From Bacteroides sp. (GTDB lineage: Bacteria; Bacteroidota; Bacteroidia; Bacteroidales; Muribaculaceae), in the NCBI GenBank assembly GCA_014801865.1, contig JAAVDH010000005.1:8538-42886 (forward strand): a stretch of DNA of 34,349 nucleotides, given 5' to 3'. Positions 1 through 7,438 of this stretch are shown piece after piece. The notes beneath the pieces are model-generated. The model had not been told where the DNA came from. It saw only the letters and a program-made list of their open reading frames with translations, and searched no databases. The position numbers and the translations under genes are program-made. How positions within the stretch are numbered: the stretch's first letter is position 1; each line of letters starts with the position of its first letter.

Positions 1-708
1 GCACTCTACTTTGTAGAAAACATGCTTGCCATGAAGAATGACACCATCAAGGGCAAGACCGTAGCCATCTCAGGATTCGGTAATGTAGCCTGGGGTGCAG
101 CTCTTAAGGCTAACGAACTCGGCGCAAAGGTGGTGACCATCTCAGGTCCTGACGGATATATCTACGACCCCAACGGCATCAGTGGCGAAAAGGTAGACTA
201 CATGCTTTATCTCCGCGCAACCGGCGAAGACATCGTAGCCCCCTATGCCGAAAAGTTCCCCGGCTCAACATTCTTCCCCGGCAAGAAGCCCTGGGAGCAG
301 AAGGTGGATATCGCTCTCCCCTGCGCTACCCAGAACGAGCTTAACGGCGAAGATGCCAAGATGCTTGTTGACAACGGTGTGCTTATGGTAGCCGAAGTGT
401 CAAACATGGGTTGCACACCCGAAGCTATCGACACCTTCCTCGCCAACCGTGTTACCTACGCTCCCGGTAAGGCTGTTAACGCAGGTGGTGTGGCTACCTC
501 AGGTCTCGAAATGAGCCAGAACGCCATGCACCTCCAGTGGAGCGCCGAAGAAGTTGACGAAAAGCTTCATACCATCATGAAGGATATCCATACCCAGTGC
601 GTGAAATACGGTACTGAAGATGGCGGATATATCAACTACATGAAGGGCGCCAACATCGCCGGCTTCATGAAGGTGGCCACAGCCATGATGGGTCAGGGCA
701 TTATCTAA
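1..708 (+). CDS. gdhA: Glutamate dehydrogenase (NADP-type), C-terminal part; 5' end outside window
   Basis: Catalyses reversible reductive amination of 2-oxoglutarate to glutamate in the cytosol, the ammonium-assimilating reaction. The reading frame is open from base 1 and the first visible residues are ALYFVEN, so the gene begins before the window; about 235 C-terminal residues are present. The Rossmann nucleotide-binding motif GFGNVAWG appears near residue 25 of the visible part. Further family blocks are ALPCATQNEL, EVSNMGCTPEA and GKAVNAGGVATSGLEMSQN, which match the hexameric glutamate dehydrogenase family. The gene ends with TAA and is followed by a clear intrinsic terminator, so it is probably the last gene of its transcript. 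NADP rather than NAD specificity is inferred from the family type and is not proven by the visible residues. Confidence 0.95.
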   Translation, partial: ALYFVENMLAMKNDTIKGKTVAISGFGNVAWGAALKANELGAKVVTISGPDGYIYDPNGISGEKVDYMLYLRATGEDIVAPYAEKFPGSTFFPGKKPWEQKVDIALPCATQNELNGEDAKMLVDNGVLMVAEVSNMGCTPEAIDTFLANRVTYAPGKAVNAGGVATSGLEMSQNAMHLQWSAEEVDEKLHTIMKDIHTQCVKYGTEDGGYINYMKGANIAGFMKVATAMMGQGII

Positions 709-768
709 TAATTGATACTCAGTTGCATAAGCAACACACCTCAAACTCAGAGGTTATATTTCAAAAAG

Positions 769-808
769 ACCGTGGGTAGGCTTTAGGCATATCCCACGGT
801 TTCTTTTA
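769..808 (+). terminator. Intrinsic terminator of gdhA
   Basis: A perfect 8-bp stem, ACCGTGGG (769-776) with CCCACGGT (793-800), is followed directly by the T-rich run TTCTTTTATT. It lies about 60 bases after the gdhA stop codon and separates that gene from the AT-rich stretch downstream. Confidence 0.85.
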
Positions 809-856
809 TTCGTCTATTATTACTAAGAAAGACTTACTTATAATCAATTAAACATC

Positions 857-1651
857 ATGAGTGGAGATACAACCCTTGAACGATTATTATCGAAGAGCTA
901 TCAACACATTAATGATTACAACAAGTATTTTGCGGATATTGCAAAAGAATTAATGTGTAATCATATAATCCTTAAGGGCGATACAGAATATGATATAGTT
1001 GAAATTGAGTTTTATCTCTTTACACCCAAACATCAGGATGTAATAACTTATCCCAGGGCTACGCCTGAGGGACAATGGTTCTTTCATCAAAGTGGCGTTG
1101 ATCTCACGTTTAAGAGTGAAAATGTAGAGTTTGCTGATGAAGAGACACATGACACTATAAAGGAAGGTAACGGAGAAACTTCAGTCTTTGGCGGAATATT
1201 GATTAGAGGTATAAGAAGATGGAGAGACAAAAAGTATATTTGGGGACCTCTTAAATGTGTAAATGAATTATGGGATGTTTTCGATGCTTTCAGTTCTAAT
1301 GCCTATCCCATACTGCAACATATAAAGCGTGAAGTCAATCCCAACAATCTTTGGCGAGGAAAACGATGGATTAAAGTCAAAGAATCAGTCAGGGGGAAAA
1401 GGGTTCAAGAATGGAGCAAACGTGCTGGTATTTCAGACTTTAAAGGGGTAGAACAATACATCAATGATGTATTGAACGTTCAAGACACTCATAATGAGGA
1501 TGCGAAATATCTGTACAGATACGTCTATCTCCACGAAGATGATCTTAAAGATATAAAAACAGCTGATTATATAGCCCGCCCCAAAGTAAAAGATACTCTC
1601 ATGTCAGATAACACTTATACATTTGCCGAAATGAGTAAGGTACGACTTTAG
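857..1651 (+). CDS. Hypothetical protein, AT-rich; faint alkyladenine-DNA-glycosylase resemblance
   Basis: A 264-residue soluble protein without signal peptide or membrane segment. I do not recognise the family with certainty. By eye, residues near 45-125 follow the block order of 3-methyladenine (AAG/MPG) DNA glycosylases: IVEIEFYL resembles the catalytic-Glu block IVETEAYLG, YPRATP resembles the TPRN region, a glycine-led hydrophobic strand follows, and FGGILIRGI resembles the CVLLRALEP strand. The C-terminal IARPKVKD recalls the ARPRIGI block. This is a suggestion only: the tyrosine-rich substrate loop (YVYxxYG) is not evident and the similarity could be fortuitous. Base composition is clearly more AT-rich than in gdhA or the genes after 4426, which suggests transfer together with the next two genes. 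The start ATG lies in an AT-rich leader; no promoter box is obvious. Confidence 0.6.
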   Translation: MSGDTTLERLLSKSYQHINDYNKYFADIAKELMCNHIILKGDTEYDIVEIEFYLFTPKHQDVITYPRATPEGQWFFHQSGVDLTFKSENVEFADEETHDTIKEGNGETSVFGGILIRGIRRWRDKKYIWGPLKCVNELWDVFDAFSSNAYPILQHIKREVNPNNLWRGKRWIKVKESVRGKRVQEWSKRAGISDFKGVEQYINDVLNVQDTHNEDAKYLYRYVYLHEDDLKDIKTADYIARPKVKDTLMSDNTYTFAEMSKVRL

Positions 1652-1660
1652 ATCCCCCCT

Positions 1661-1668
1661 TAACTTTG
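1661..1668 (+). promoter_or_regulatory. -7 box (TAACTTTG) upstream of the deiminase gene
   Basis: TAACTTTG fits the Bacteroidetes -7 consensus TAnnTTTG and lies 25 bases before the ATG at 1693. No convincing -33 TTTG is present at the usual 19-21 bp spacing, so the call rests on the -7 box alone. It suggests that the deiminase gene is transcribed separately from the gene ending at 1651. Confidence 0.5.
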
Positions 1669-1692
1669 CAGTGTAATTAAAACGACACTGTA

Positions 1693-2622
1693 ATGAATAA
1701 CGAATTAAAACCGATACATTACTTCTCACAATGGGTAAGGATTATACCCAAGTATGCCAAAATAATGGCTCAGATTGAGAGAATAATAAGAGTGGAAAAT
1801 GAGTACATAGGTATCCTACCTGATACTCACGATATTTGGGTAAGGGATTTTATGCCCTTTCAGAGGAAGGATGGCAGATTCATCTTTTACACATACGCTC
1901 CTGATTATCTAATCAAAGACAAAAAGAAATATATAACGGATGGAAGCGAGGTCTTCAACTCGCTATTTGGTAAGATAGAAGATTTGGCAATGTTCTGTGA
2001 GCACACCAACTTAATCATAGATGGTGGTAATATCATCCCCTGTGTAGATAAGAATGGCAAAGATTGCATCATAATGACCGATAAGGTTTTTAAAGAAAAC
2101 AATTGGATTAAAAGTAGAATTATCTCTGAACTGAAATTTATCTTCCAAGCCGACATCATATTCATCCCCTGGGATAAGGAAGAAGACTATGGTCATGTAG
2201 ACGGCATGGTTAGAAGTCTGGGCAAAGGCAAATTGATGATTAATTGCTATCAGGATATTGATGATAAATTCGATTGTATGTTGAAGTATGCTCTGTCTGA
2301 TCGTTTTGACCTATGTCAATTGAGCTACGGAAAACACTGCAGTAAGTTGAGTTGGTGTCATCTCAACTATTTGGAATTGAATAATGTCATTATAGTTCCA
2401 ACAGTGGGAATAAAATCAGACGAGTTAGCACTTCAACAAATAAGACAGTATACTGGCAAAAGAGCTATACCACTAAAAATGAAGGAAATAGTAAAGGAAG
2501 GAGGGGGATTACATTGTATTACATGGACAATGAGAGAACCACATCGTGACGTTATTGAGGTACTAAGCATGGAGAAAATAAATGATAGTTTACCAAATAT
2601 CTCCTATGACGAAAATAGATAA
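1693..2622 (+). CDS. Agmatine deiminase / peptidylarginine deiminase family protein
   Basis: Guanidino-group hydrolase of the PAD_porph (agmatine deiminase) family; the classic reaction converts agmatine to N-carbamoylputrescine and ammonia. The catalytic blocks are present in order: WVRD (49-52) for the substrate-binding Asp, DGGN (110-113), GHVDG with His168 and Asp170, and GGGLHCITW with the nucleophilic Cys at 275. At 309 residues it is shorter than usual agmatine deiminases (about 340-370), mainly at the N-terminus, and there is no signal peptide, so it is probably cytosolic. Motif spellings such as WVRDFMP instead of WxRDxGP suggest a divergent branch, and the true substrate may differ. 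The gene is AT-rich like its neighbours and no polyamine genes are nearby. Confidence 0.8.
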   Translation: MNNELKPIHYFSQWVRIIPKYAKIMAQIERIIRVENEYIGILPDTHDIWVRDFMPFQRKDGRFIFYTYAPDYLIKDKKKYITDGSEVFNSLFGKIEDLAMFCEHTNLIIDGGNIIPCVDKNGKDCIIMTDKVFKENNWIKSRIISELKFIFQADIIFIPWDKEEDYGHVDGMVRSLGKGKLMINCYQDIDDKFDCMLKYALSDRFDLCQLSYGKHCSKLSWCHLNYLELNNVIIVPTVGIKSDELALQQIRQYTGKRAIPLKMKEIVKEGGGLHCITWTMREPHRDVIEVLSMEKINDSLPNISYDENR

Positions 2623-2662
2623 TTTTATCAGTCTAAAACATAGATAGAATTACACAATCACC

Positions 2663-3526
2663 TTACTTTTTAAGTGGTATCCATAATTCTGTAATAAGTT
2701 CCTCGACAGTAGTGTCTGTCGGGGAATTTAAATACTTTTCAAAAACCGGGGATGTCATATTTACATCAAGTTCAACAGACTTTTGGATTGAATGAAAAAC
2801 ATAATTATAGAACTCAGGTAATAAAGAGTATGAGCCCAAATGACAATAAACAGCATACTTACCACCCCTAATGAGTCTAAGTCCAAATTCTTTTGGTACT
2901 TTTACTTCTGAGTTATACAATACCCCTGCCATAAAAGCTCCAGATTTCACATCATCGTTTAGATAATTATCAATTGCGATTCCGATATAACCTGATGGCT
3001 GAATATTAGGAATACATGATTCAATTGTTTGCCAATTTTTTTCATCGAAATCTACGCTATTACACTCATCATACCCACCATACATAAGACTAAAAGCCAT
3101 ATAACTATCATCAAGCGTCTCTATACGATAGTCTAACACAACACTCATTGACAACAATTTTCGTAAATCGGATGGTCTTTGAATTCCAAATTTCTTAAAG
3201 AATGTATACAGTGCAGGGGGATTATAGAAACCGTTTAATCTTGAAACCTCTGCTGTTGATGTATCAGGAAAAAGACGGAAAATACGAGCTGCATATTCAG
3301 CACGTCTTGAGGCAATATATTTACCAAGTGATTCACCTGTATAGAGTTTGAAGTATGAAGTCAGACTGCGCACAGACATATTCATTCTGTTCGCAATTGC
3401 TTCAATGGAAATAGAAGCATTAATATTATCACAACTCCAATCTTTTGACAGTTCGATTTCAATGTAACGCAATAAGTCACAAAGTCTCAATATGATATCT
3501 TGATGTATTGTTTTTCCACTATCCAT
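2663..3526 (-). CDS. AraC-family regulator with C-terminal GyrI-like effector domain
   Basis: A 287-residue transcription factor of the Rob/SoxS-like class. Residues about 40-110 form the double helix-turn-helix of AraC proteins: a first helix pair around ISIEAIANRMNMSVRSLTS, then the conserved SLGKYIASRRAEYAARIF segment, and a second HTH ending FFKKFGIQRPSDLRK. Residues about 130-287 look like a GyrI-like small-molecule binding domain (YIGIAIDNY, GGKYAVYCHLGSY, the terminal LWIPLKK). Such proteins usually sense small ligands and activate efflux or detoxification genes. It converges on the deiminase gene with a gap of only 40 bases and shares its AT-rich composition, so the two may have arrived together; regulation of that gene is only a guess. 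Confidence 0.88.
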   Translation of the reverse strand: MDSGKTIHQDIILRLCDLLRYIEIELSKDWSCDNINASISIEAIANRMNMSVRSLTSYFKLYTGESLGKYIASRRAEYAARIFRLFPDTSTAEVSRLNGFYNPPALYTFFKKFGIQRPSDLRKLLSMSVVLDYRIETLDDSYMAFSLMYGGYDECNSVDFDEKNWQTIESCIPNIQPSGYIGIAIDNYLNDDVKSGAFMAGVLYNSEVKVPKEFGLRLIRGGKYAVYCHLGSYSLLPEFYNYVFHSIQKSVELDVNMTSPVFEKYLNSPTDTTVEELITELWIPLKK

Positions 3527-3629
3527 CGCGATCTATTTCGTTAGTCACTTGAATATTGCTATAGTATATTACTGATTTTCAGCAATGATATCTATATTAG
3601 CCACATTCACAATGTTCAATCTCTTGGCT

Positions 3630-3637
3630 CAAAGTTA
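3630..3637 (-). promoter_or_regulatory. -7 box of the AraC-type regulator gene
   Basis: On the minus strand the bases read TAACTTTG, matching the Bacteroidetes -7 consensus. It would give a leader of roughly 95 nt before the ATG at 3526. The leader contains a 6-bp inverted repeat, ATTGCT (3555-3560) with AGCAAT (3581-3586), which could be an operator but is weak. No good -33 box was found. Confidence 0.45.
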
Positions 3638-3679
3638 AGGAAAAATTATGAAAGTATATGGAGAAAATCATTCAACCCC

Positions 3680-3720
3680 AACCATAAAAAGGCGCTGTGC
3701 CGGTGGGGACACAACGCCTT
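3680..3720 (-). terminator. Strong hairpin with T-run, terminator-like on the minus strand
   Basis: AAGGCGCTGTG (3689-3699) pairs with CACAACGCCTT (3710-3720) with one mismatch and a loop of ten bases. On the minus strand the stem is followed by TTTTTATGG, so it would stop transcription coming from the right; on the plus strand CTCTTT follows, which is weaker. It lies about 700 bases beyond the threonine aldolase stop, far from any gene it would normally serve. Confidence 0.6.
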
Positions 3721-3900
3721 CTCTTTCAACTTCAAAACCTCTAAGGTTCAGTGTTTATATAAACAACGATATTATCGCACCGGAATTTGAGGATACAGCC
3801 TCAGCCACGGTGCTTTTCCGAAGTCTATATTTATAATGCTTTTAGAGGGTAAAAGGTTCGGTCAGGAATGTAAAAAATGTGCTTTTCACATACGTCCTGC
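3721..3900. other. Gene-free stretch with a chain of short palindromes
   Basis: I see no credible gene here. Short perfect inverted repeats follow one another: AACCT-cta-AGGTT (about 3737-3749), GTTTATATAAAC (about 3752-3763), CGATA-T-TATCG (about 3766-3776), then GCACCG with CGGTGC (about 3777-3813) enclosing GAGG/CCTC. At 3863-3899 a further stem, CAGGA/TCCTG, encloses ATGTG-CTTTT-CACAT; on the minus strand its inner arm is followed by TTTTTT and could end a minus-strand transcript. The density of palindromes suggests a structured RNA or a DNA-processing site, but no named family was recognised. Confidence 0.4.
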
Positions 3901-3964
3901 CACAATTGTACACTAACGAGCAGTCAATCAATCCGGTAAATTAAAAAGTCGTTGCCTTCCTGTG

Positions 3965-4089
3965 TACGGCACCCATCCGACATCGGCGGCCTCCGGGCGC
4001 CGTACTCTCCCGTCCACGATATACCCCGAGCATCTCCCTGCGGTCGGTGGTCGGGGCTACGTAAAAAATCCGCGACCTCCGGGCGCGGT
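3965..4089 (+). repeat. Left arm of a ~125 bp inverted repeat pair
   Basis: This arm matches the reverse complement of 4249-4372 at roughly four fifths of positions by eye, including near-identical blocks such as CATCCGACATC, GCGGCCTCCGG, CCCCGAGCA and GGTCGGGGCTAC. It contains three hairpins: CGGCG/CGCCG (3984-4002) and CCGCG/CGCGG (4070-4088), both with a CCTCCGGG-type loop, and CCCCGA/TCGGGG (4024-4056). It is GC-rich within an otherwise AT-rich spacer. The structure is that of a REP/BIME-like element; no transposase is present within the window. Confidence 0.8.
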
Positions 4090-4248
4090 AATTGCAGTTT
4101 CATTAATGATAATTGCAGTTACATTAATTATGTAACCACATATGTTATGTAGATACATGAGTGATATGGGTAGATTGTAAACACATGTATCATGTACACA
4201 TATGGATAATACGGCTATGTTGTAGATTTACACGTAGATGATACGGCC
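4090..4248. other. AT-rich centre between the inverted arms
   Basis: About 160 bases of AT-rich DNA separate the two arms. It starts with an imperfect direct repeat, TAATTGCAGTTNCATTAAT, present twice back to back (about 4089-4130). It continues with several ATGTAT/ATACAT-like words around 4135-4210. No open reading frame with coding character was found. Confidence 0.5.
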
Positions 4249-4372
4249 GCCGCGTCCGAAGGCCGCGGATATATATGTAGCCCCGACCAACGACCGTAGG
4301 GAGGTGCTCGGGGTTCTTATCAGAAGTGAGGAAATGGCGTCCGGAGGCCGCAGATGTCGGATGGATGCCGTA
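4249..4372 (-). repeat. Right arm of the ~125 bp inverted repeat pair
   Basis: Reverse-complement partner of 3965-4089. Its hairpins sit in the mirrored order: CCGCG/CGCGG (4250-4268) with loop TCCGAAGGC, CCCCGA/TCGGGG (4281-4313), and a degenerate GCG/CGC stem (4337-4351) around TCCGGAGGC. Several stem bases differ from the left arm while pairing is kept, for example in the CCCCGA/TCGGGG arm region. It ends about 50 bases after the threonine aldolase stop codon (minus strand), so a read-through transcript of that gene would carry it. Confidence 0.8.
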
Positions 4373-4425
4373 AACAGTAGGGCAACAACCTATAATTCGC
4401 GGATGTCCGAAACTATAGTGTAGCG

Positions 4426-5544
4426 CTACAGGTTGGCAATGAGGAGGTCTACATCCTCTTCGGTTGTAGACCAGTCGGTAACAAATCTGACGGCTGTCTC
4501 TGTCGCACCACGAGGACCCCACAACTCGAATGAAGCTACCTTGTGGAGGCTGTCGAGCTTATCGTTGGGTAGGATGACGAACTGCTGATTTGTGGGTGAC
4601 TCTATAAGCATCTTATAACCCCGGACATGGAAGGCCTCACGGAGCTTCATGGCAAGGCGTATGGCATGTTCACCAATACGGTCATATAGAACCTCGCAGC
4701 ACTTTTCGCTTTTGCTGACATTTTCATCTGAAGCGGAAGTATCTGAAGCGGAATCATTGTCAATCGTGGTTTCGGCGAGAAGAGCTTCATCAAACAGTGC
4801 CTCGAATTGTACACCGAGCAGACGGCCCTTGGCAAGGGTGGCACCGTGGAGTTTGATTAACGAAGCAAAGCGGGGGAAGAGATCAGGGCGACGTGTCACG
4901 ATTGCTTCACCGAAGAGTGTGCCGCATTTCGTGCCGCCGATATAGAAGGCATCGCTGAGCGCGGCGATGTCGCGCAGAGTCACGTCGTTGCCTTCACCCT
5001 TAAGGCCGTAAGCCAGGCGGGCTCCGTCGATATAAAGAGGCAGGCGGAATTCATCGCACACCGCACGAAGCTCGCGCAGTTCGTCGAGCGAATAAAGTGT
5101 GCCGAGCTCTGTAGGGAAAGAAATGTATACGGCTCCGGGGCGTACCATAAATTCATTGGTAGCGTCGCTGTAGAACGTCTCTACATACTCGCGTATATCC
5201 TTTGCCGCGAGTTTACCGTCATGTCCGGGAAGGGTAAGTATCTTATTGCCGTTTGACTCTATAGCTCCGGCTTCATGAACATTGATATGAGCCGTATCAG
5301 TGGCCAGCACGCCGTCATTGTGGTCGAGTAGGCGATCAAGCACCACGGCATTGGTCTGCGTGCCTCCGACGAGAAAGTACACTTCACCATTGTCTATGCC
5401 ACATCGGTCAAGGATCAGTTTCTTTGCCCGTGCTGTAAAGGCATCTCGCCCGTATCCTACGGTATGAAGGGAGTTAGTCTCCACAAGTCTTCGGAGGACA
5501 AGCGGATGCGCACCCTCCATGTAATCTGTGTCAAAATAAATCAT
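4426..5544 (-). CDS. ltaE: Low-specificity L-threonine aldolase / beta-eliminating lyase family
   Basis: PLP-dependent fold-type I enzyme that cleaves threonine or allo-threonine to glycine and acetaldehyde. Seen: YGRDAFT near residue 31, the LVGGTQTN phosphate-binding region (58-65), YIDGARLAYG with the PLP-contacting Asp173 and Arg176, and the Schiff-base lysine in YIGGTKCG (Lys206). Length is 372 residues against about 335-350 for the family. The surplus is a Ser/Asp/Glu-rich, low-complexity insert at about 257-282 (segment NDSASDTSASDE), not expected in this family and probably a surface loop. The gene follows the ABC-F gene with an 85-base gap on the same strand and may be co-transcribed; a GCTAAA/TTTAGC inverted repeat lies just before its start. 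Confidence 0.88.
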   Translation of the reverse strand: MIYFDTDYMEGAHPLVLRRLVETNSLHTVGYGRDAFTARAKKLILDRCGIDNGEVYFLVGGTQTNAVVLDRLLDHNDGVLATDTAHINVHEAGAIESNGNKILTLPGHDGKLAAKDIREYVETFYSDATNEFMVRPGAVYISFPTELGTLYSLDELRELRAVCDEFRLPLYIDGARLAYGLKGEGNDVTLRDIAALSDAFYIGGTKCGTLFGEAIVTRRPDLFPRFASLIKLHGATLAKGRLLGVQFEALFDEALLAETTIDNDSASDTSASDENVSKSEKCCEVLYDRIGEHAIRLAMKLREAFHVRGYKMLIESPTNQQFVILPNDKLDSLHKVASFELWGPRGATETAVRFVTDWSTTEEDVDLLIANL

Positions 5545-5629
5545 GCTAAATTAACGTCAGTTTAGCTCATTATGTTTCTACAATCCTAAAAATCATCGTG
5601 TAATCAACCGGCTGAAACATGAGTCTATC

Positions 5630-7432
5630 TCATGCGAGCTCGGAGAGTTCGAGCCATCGCAGCTCCTTTTCATCAAGGATGTCGGTAAGCTCTGAGTAAC
5701 GAGCTGCCTTGGCAGCGGCATCGTCAATCGTCTCTCCCGATGCGAAGAGTGCATCAAGCGCCGACTTCTCAGCCGTCAGACGGTCAATCTCCTCGGTCAG
5801 GGTCTCAAACTCTTTCTTCTCCTTGAACGACATCTTGCGTGCGCGCTCCGTGCGAGGCTTTGCTGTAGTGCGTTCCTCTGCGGCACGTGCCTGCTGAGTT
5901 TCCGCGGCCTGACGCTGCTTACAATATTCGCGATATTCGGTGTATGTGCCAGGGAAATCGCGTATCACACCCTCACCCTCCATGACAAACAGGTGGTCAA
6001 CTACGGAATCCAGGAAGAAACGGTCATGTGATATCACGATAACACACCCCTTGAACTTCGATAGATAATCCTCGAGGATACTCAGCGTAAGGATATCAAG
6101 GTCGTTGGTCGGCTCGTCGAGTATAAGGAAGTTGGGCTGGCGCATCAATACCGAGGCAAGATGCAGACGACATCTCTCACCACCCGAAAGCGTATGAATG
6201 TACTTCTGCTGATCGGCCGGAGAAAAGAGAAAGTAGGTCAGGAACTGCATGGGAGAAAAATGCTGTCCGTCATTGAACACTATATCATCGGCTATCTCCG
6301 TAATAGCGTCCACCACCTTCTTGTTTTCGTCAAACTCTATGCCGTCCTGTGAATAATAACCGAAACGCACGGTCTCACCCACATTCCATTCGCCGGCATC
6401 CTGGGGCACTATGCCCTGAAGCATCTTGATAAACGTAGACTTTCCGGCTCCGTTATGACCTATGATACCGAGCTTCTCATATCGCGCGAACGTATATGTA
6501 AAGTCGTCAAGTATCACCTTATCGCCGAAACGCTTACTTACGCCCACAGCCTCGAATATCTTCGATCCGATATAAGACGACTTCACTCCGAGGCTCACCT
6601 TCTCGTCATTCTGACGCAGAGCCTGACGATTACGCGAAGCCTGGTCCTTTAGGTCGTAGAAAGCGTCGATACGATACTTAGCCTTACCTCCGCGTGCCTG
6701 AGGCTGACGACTCATCCAGTCCTGCTCACGGCGCAGAGTGTTGCGAGCCTTCTCGAGCTGTCCGGTCATGGCCTGTATGCGCTCCTCGCGGCGGCGCAGA
6801 TACTCCTTGTAATTGCCCTGATAGGTGAATATCTGCTGCAGGTCAAGTTCAAATATCTTATTGCATACGCGGTCGAGGAAATATCGGTCGTGAGTCACGA
6901 GCAGGAGAGTTATACGCGAGCGACTGAGATAATTCTCAAGCCACTCCACAGCCTCTATGTCGAGATGGTTGGTGGGCTCGTCAAGTATAAGCAGGTCGGG
7001 CTTGCGCAGAAGTGTGCGCGCCAGTGCCACCCTCTTGCGCTGTCCTCCTGACAGAGGGTCGATCAGCGCCTCGGTGTCCTCTATCATAAGCTTACCGAGT
7101 ATCTGCATAGCCTCCACGCGGGCCTGCTCAAGATCGTCATATATCCCCTGCCATCCATCGGTGACAGCTTCCATCACCGTAGACCCCGGATTGAATTCAG
7201 GAGTCTGGTCAAGAATACCAACCCGAATACCGCTGCGGAGTATTATGTCACCTGAGTCGGGAGCATCCTGACCCGAGAGGATTTTAAGCAGTGTGGACTT
7301 ACCCGCGCCATTCTTGGCGATAAGTCCTATCTTGTCACCCTCGTTGATACCGAAAGTCAAGTCAGCAAACATCATTCGGTCACCGTGGCTCTTCGTGAGC
7401 CCTTCGACCTGAAGATAAGGTAAAACAGCCAT
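5630..7432 (-). CDS. uup: ABC-F family ATPase, Uup type
   Basis: Soluble twin-ATPase protein of the ABC-F class, members of which act on the ribosome; Uup-type proteins are linked to translation, ribosome assembly and precise excision of transposons. First domain: Walker A AKNGAGKST (39-47), signature LSGGQRKR (127-134), Walker B LLILDEPTNHLD (147-158). Second domain: GHNGAGKST (325-333), LSGGERCR (415-422), FLILDEPTNDLD (435-446). An arginine-rich linker helix lies between them (about 210-275), and a charged C-terminal coiled coil (about 515-600) favours Uup over EttA. I place the start at the ATG at 7432 (MAVLPYLQ) rather than the TTG two codons earlier; this leaves 6 bases after the sprA stop codon, so translation is probably coupled to sprA. 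Confidence 0.92.
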   Translation of the reverse strand: MAVLPYLQVEGLTKSHGDRMMFADLTFGINEGDKIGLIAKNGAGKSTLLKILSGQDAPDSGDIILRSGIRVGILDQTPEFNPGSTVMEAVTDGWQGIYDDLEQARVEAMQILGKLMIEDTEALIDPLSGGQRKRVALARTLLRKPDLLILDEPTNHLDIEAVEWLENYLSRSRITLLLVTHDRYFLDRVCNKIFELDLQQIFTYQGNYKEYLRRREERIQAMTGQLEKARNTLRREQDWMSRQPQARGGKAKYRIDAFYDLKDQASRNRQALRQNDEKVSLGVKSSYIGSKIFEAVGVSKRFGDKVILDDFTYTFARYEKLGIIGHNGAGKSTFIKMLQGIVPQDAGEWNVGETVRFGYYSQDGIEFDENKKVVDAITEIADDIVFNDGQHFSPMQFLTYFLFSPADQQKYIHTLSGGERCRLHLASVLMRQPNFLILDEPTNDLDILTLSILEDYLSKFKGCVIVISHDRFFLDSVVDHLFVMEGEGVIRDFPGTYTEYREYCKQRQAAETQQARAAEERTTAKPRTERARKMSFKEKKEFETLTEEIDRLTAEKSALDALFASGETIDDAAAKAARYSELTDILDEKELRWLELSELA

Positions 7433-7438
7433 AGTCAA

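Noticed and set aside
3648-3836. Short plus-strand open frame of 62 codons
   Set aside because: It runs straight through the terminator stem and the chain of palindromes and shows no coding character.
3952-4152. Plus-strand open frame of 66 codons in the left inverted arm
   Set aside because: The frame is made of the repeat's hairpins; the mirrored arm does not preserve it.
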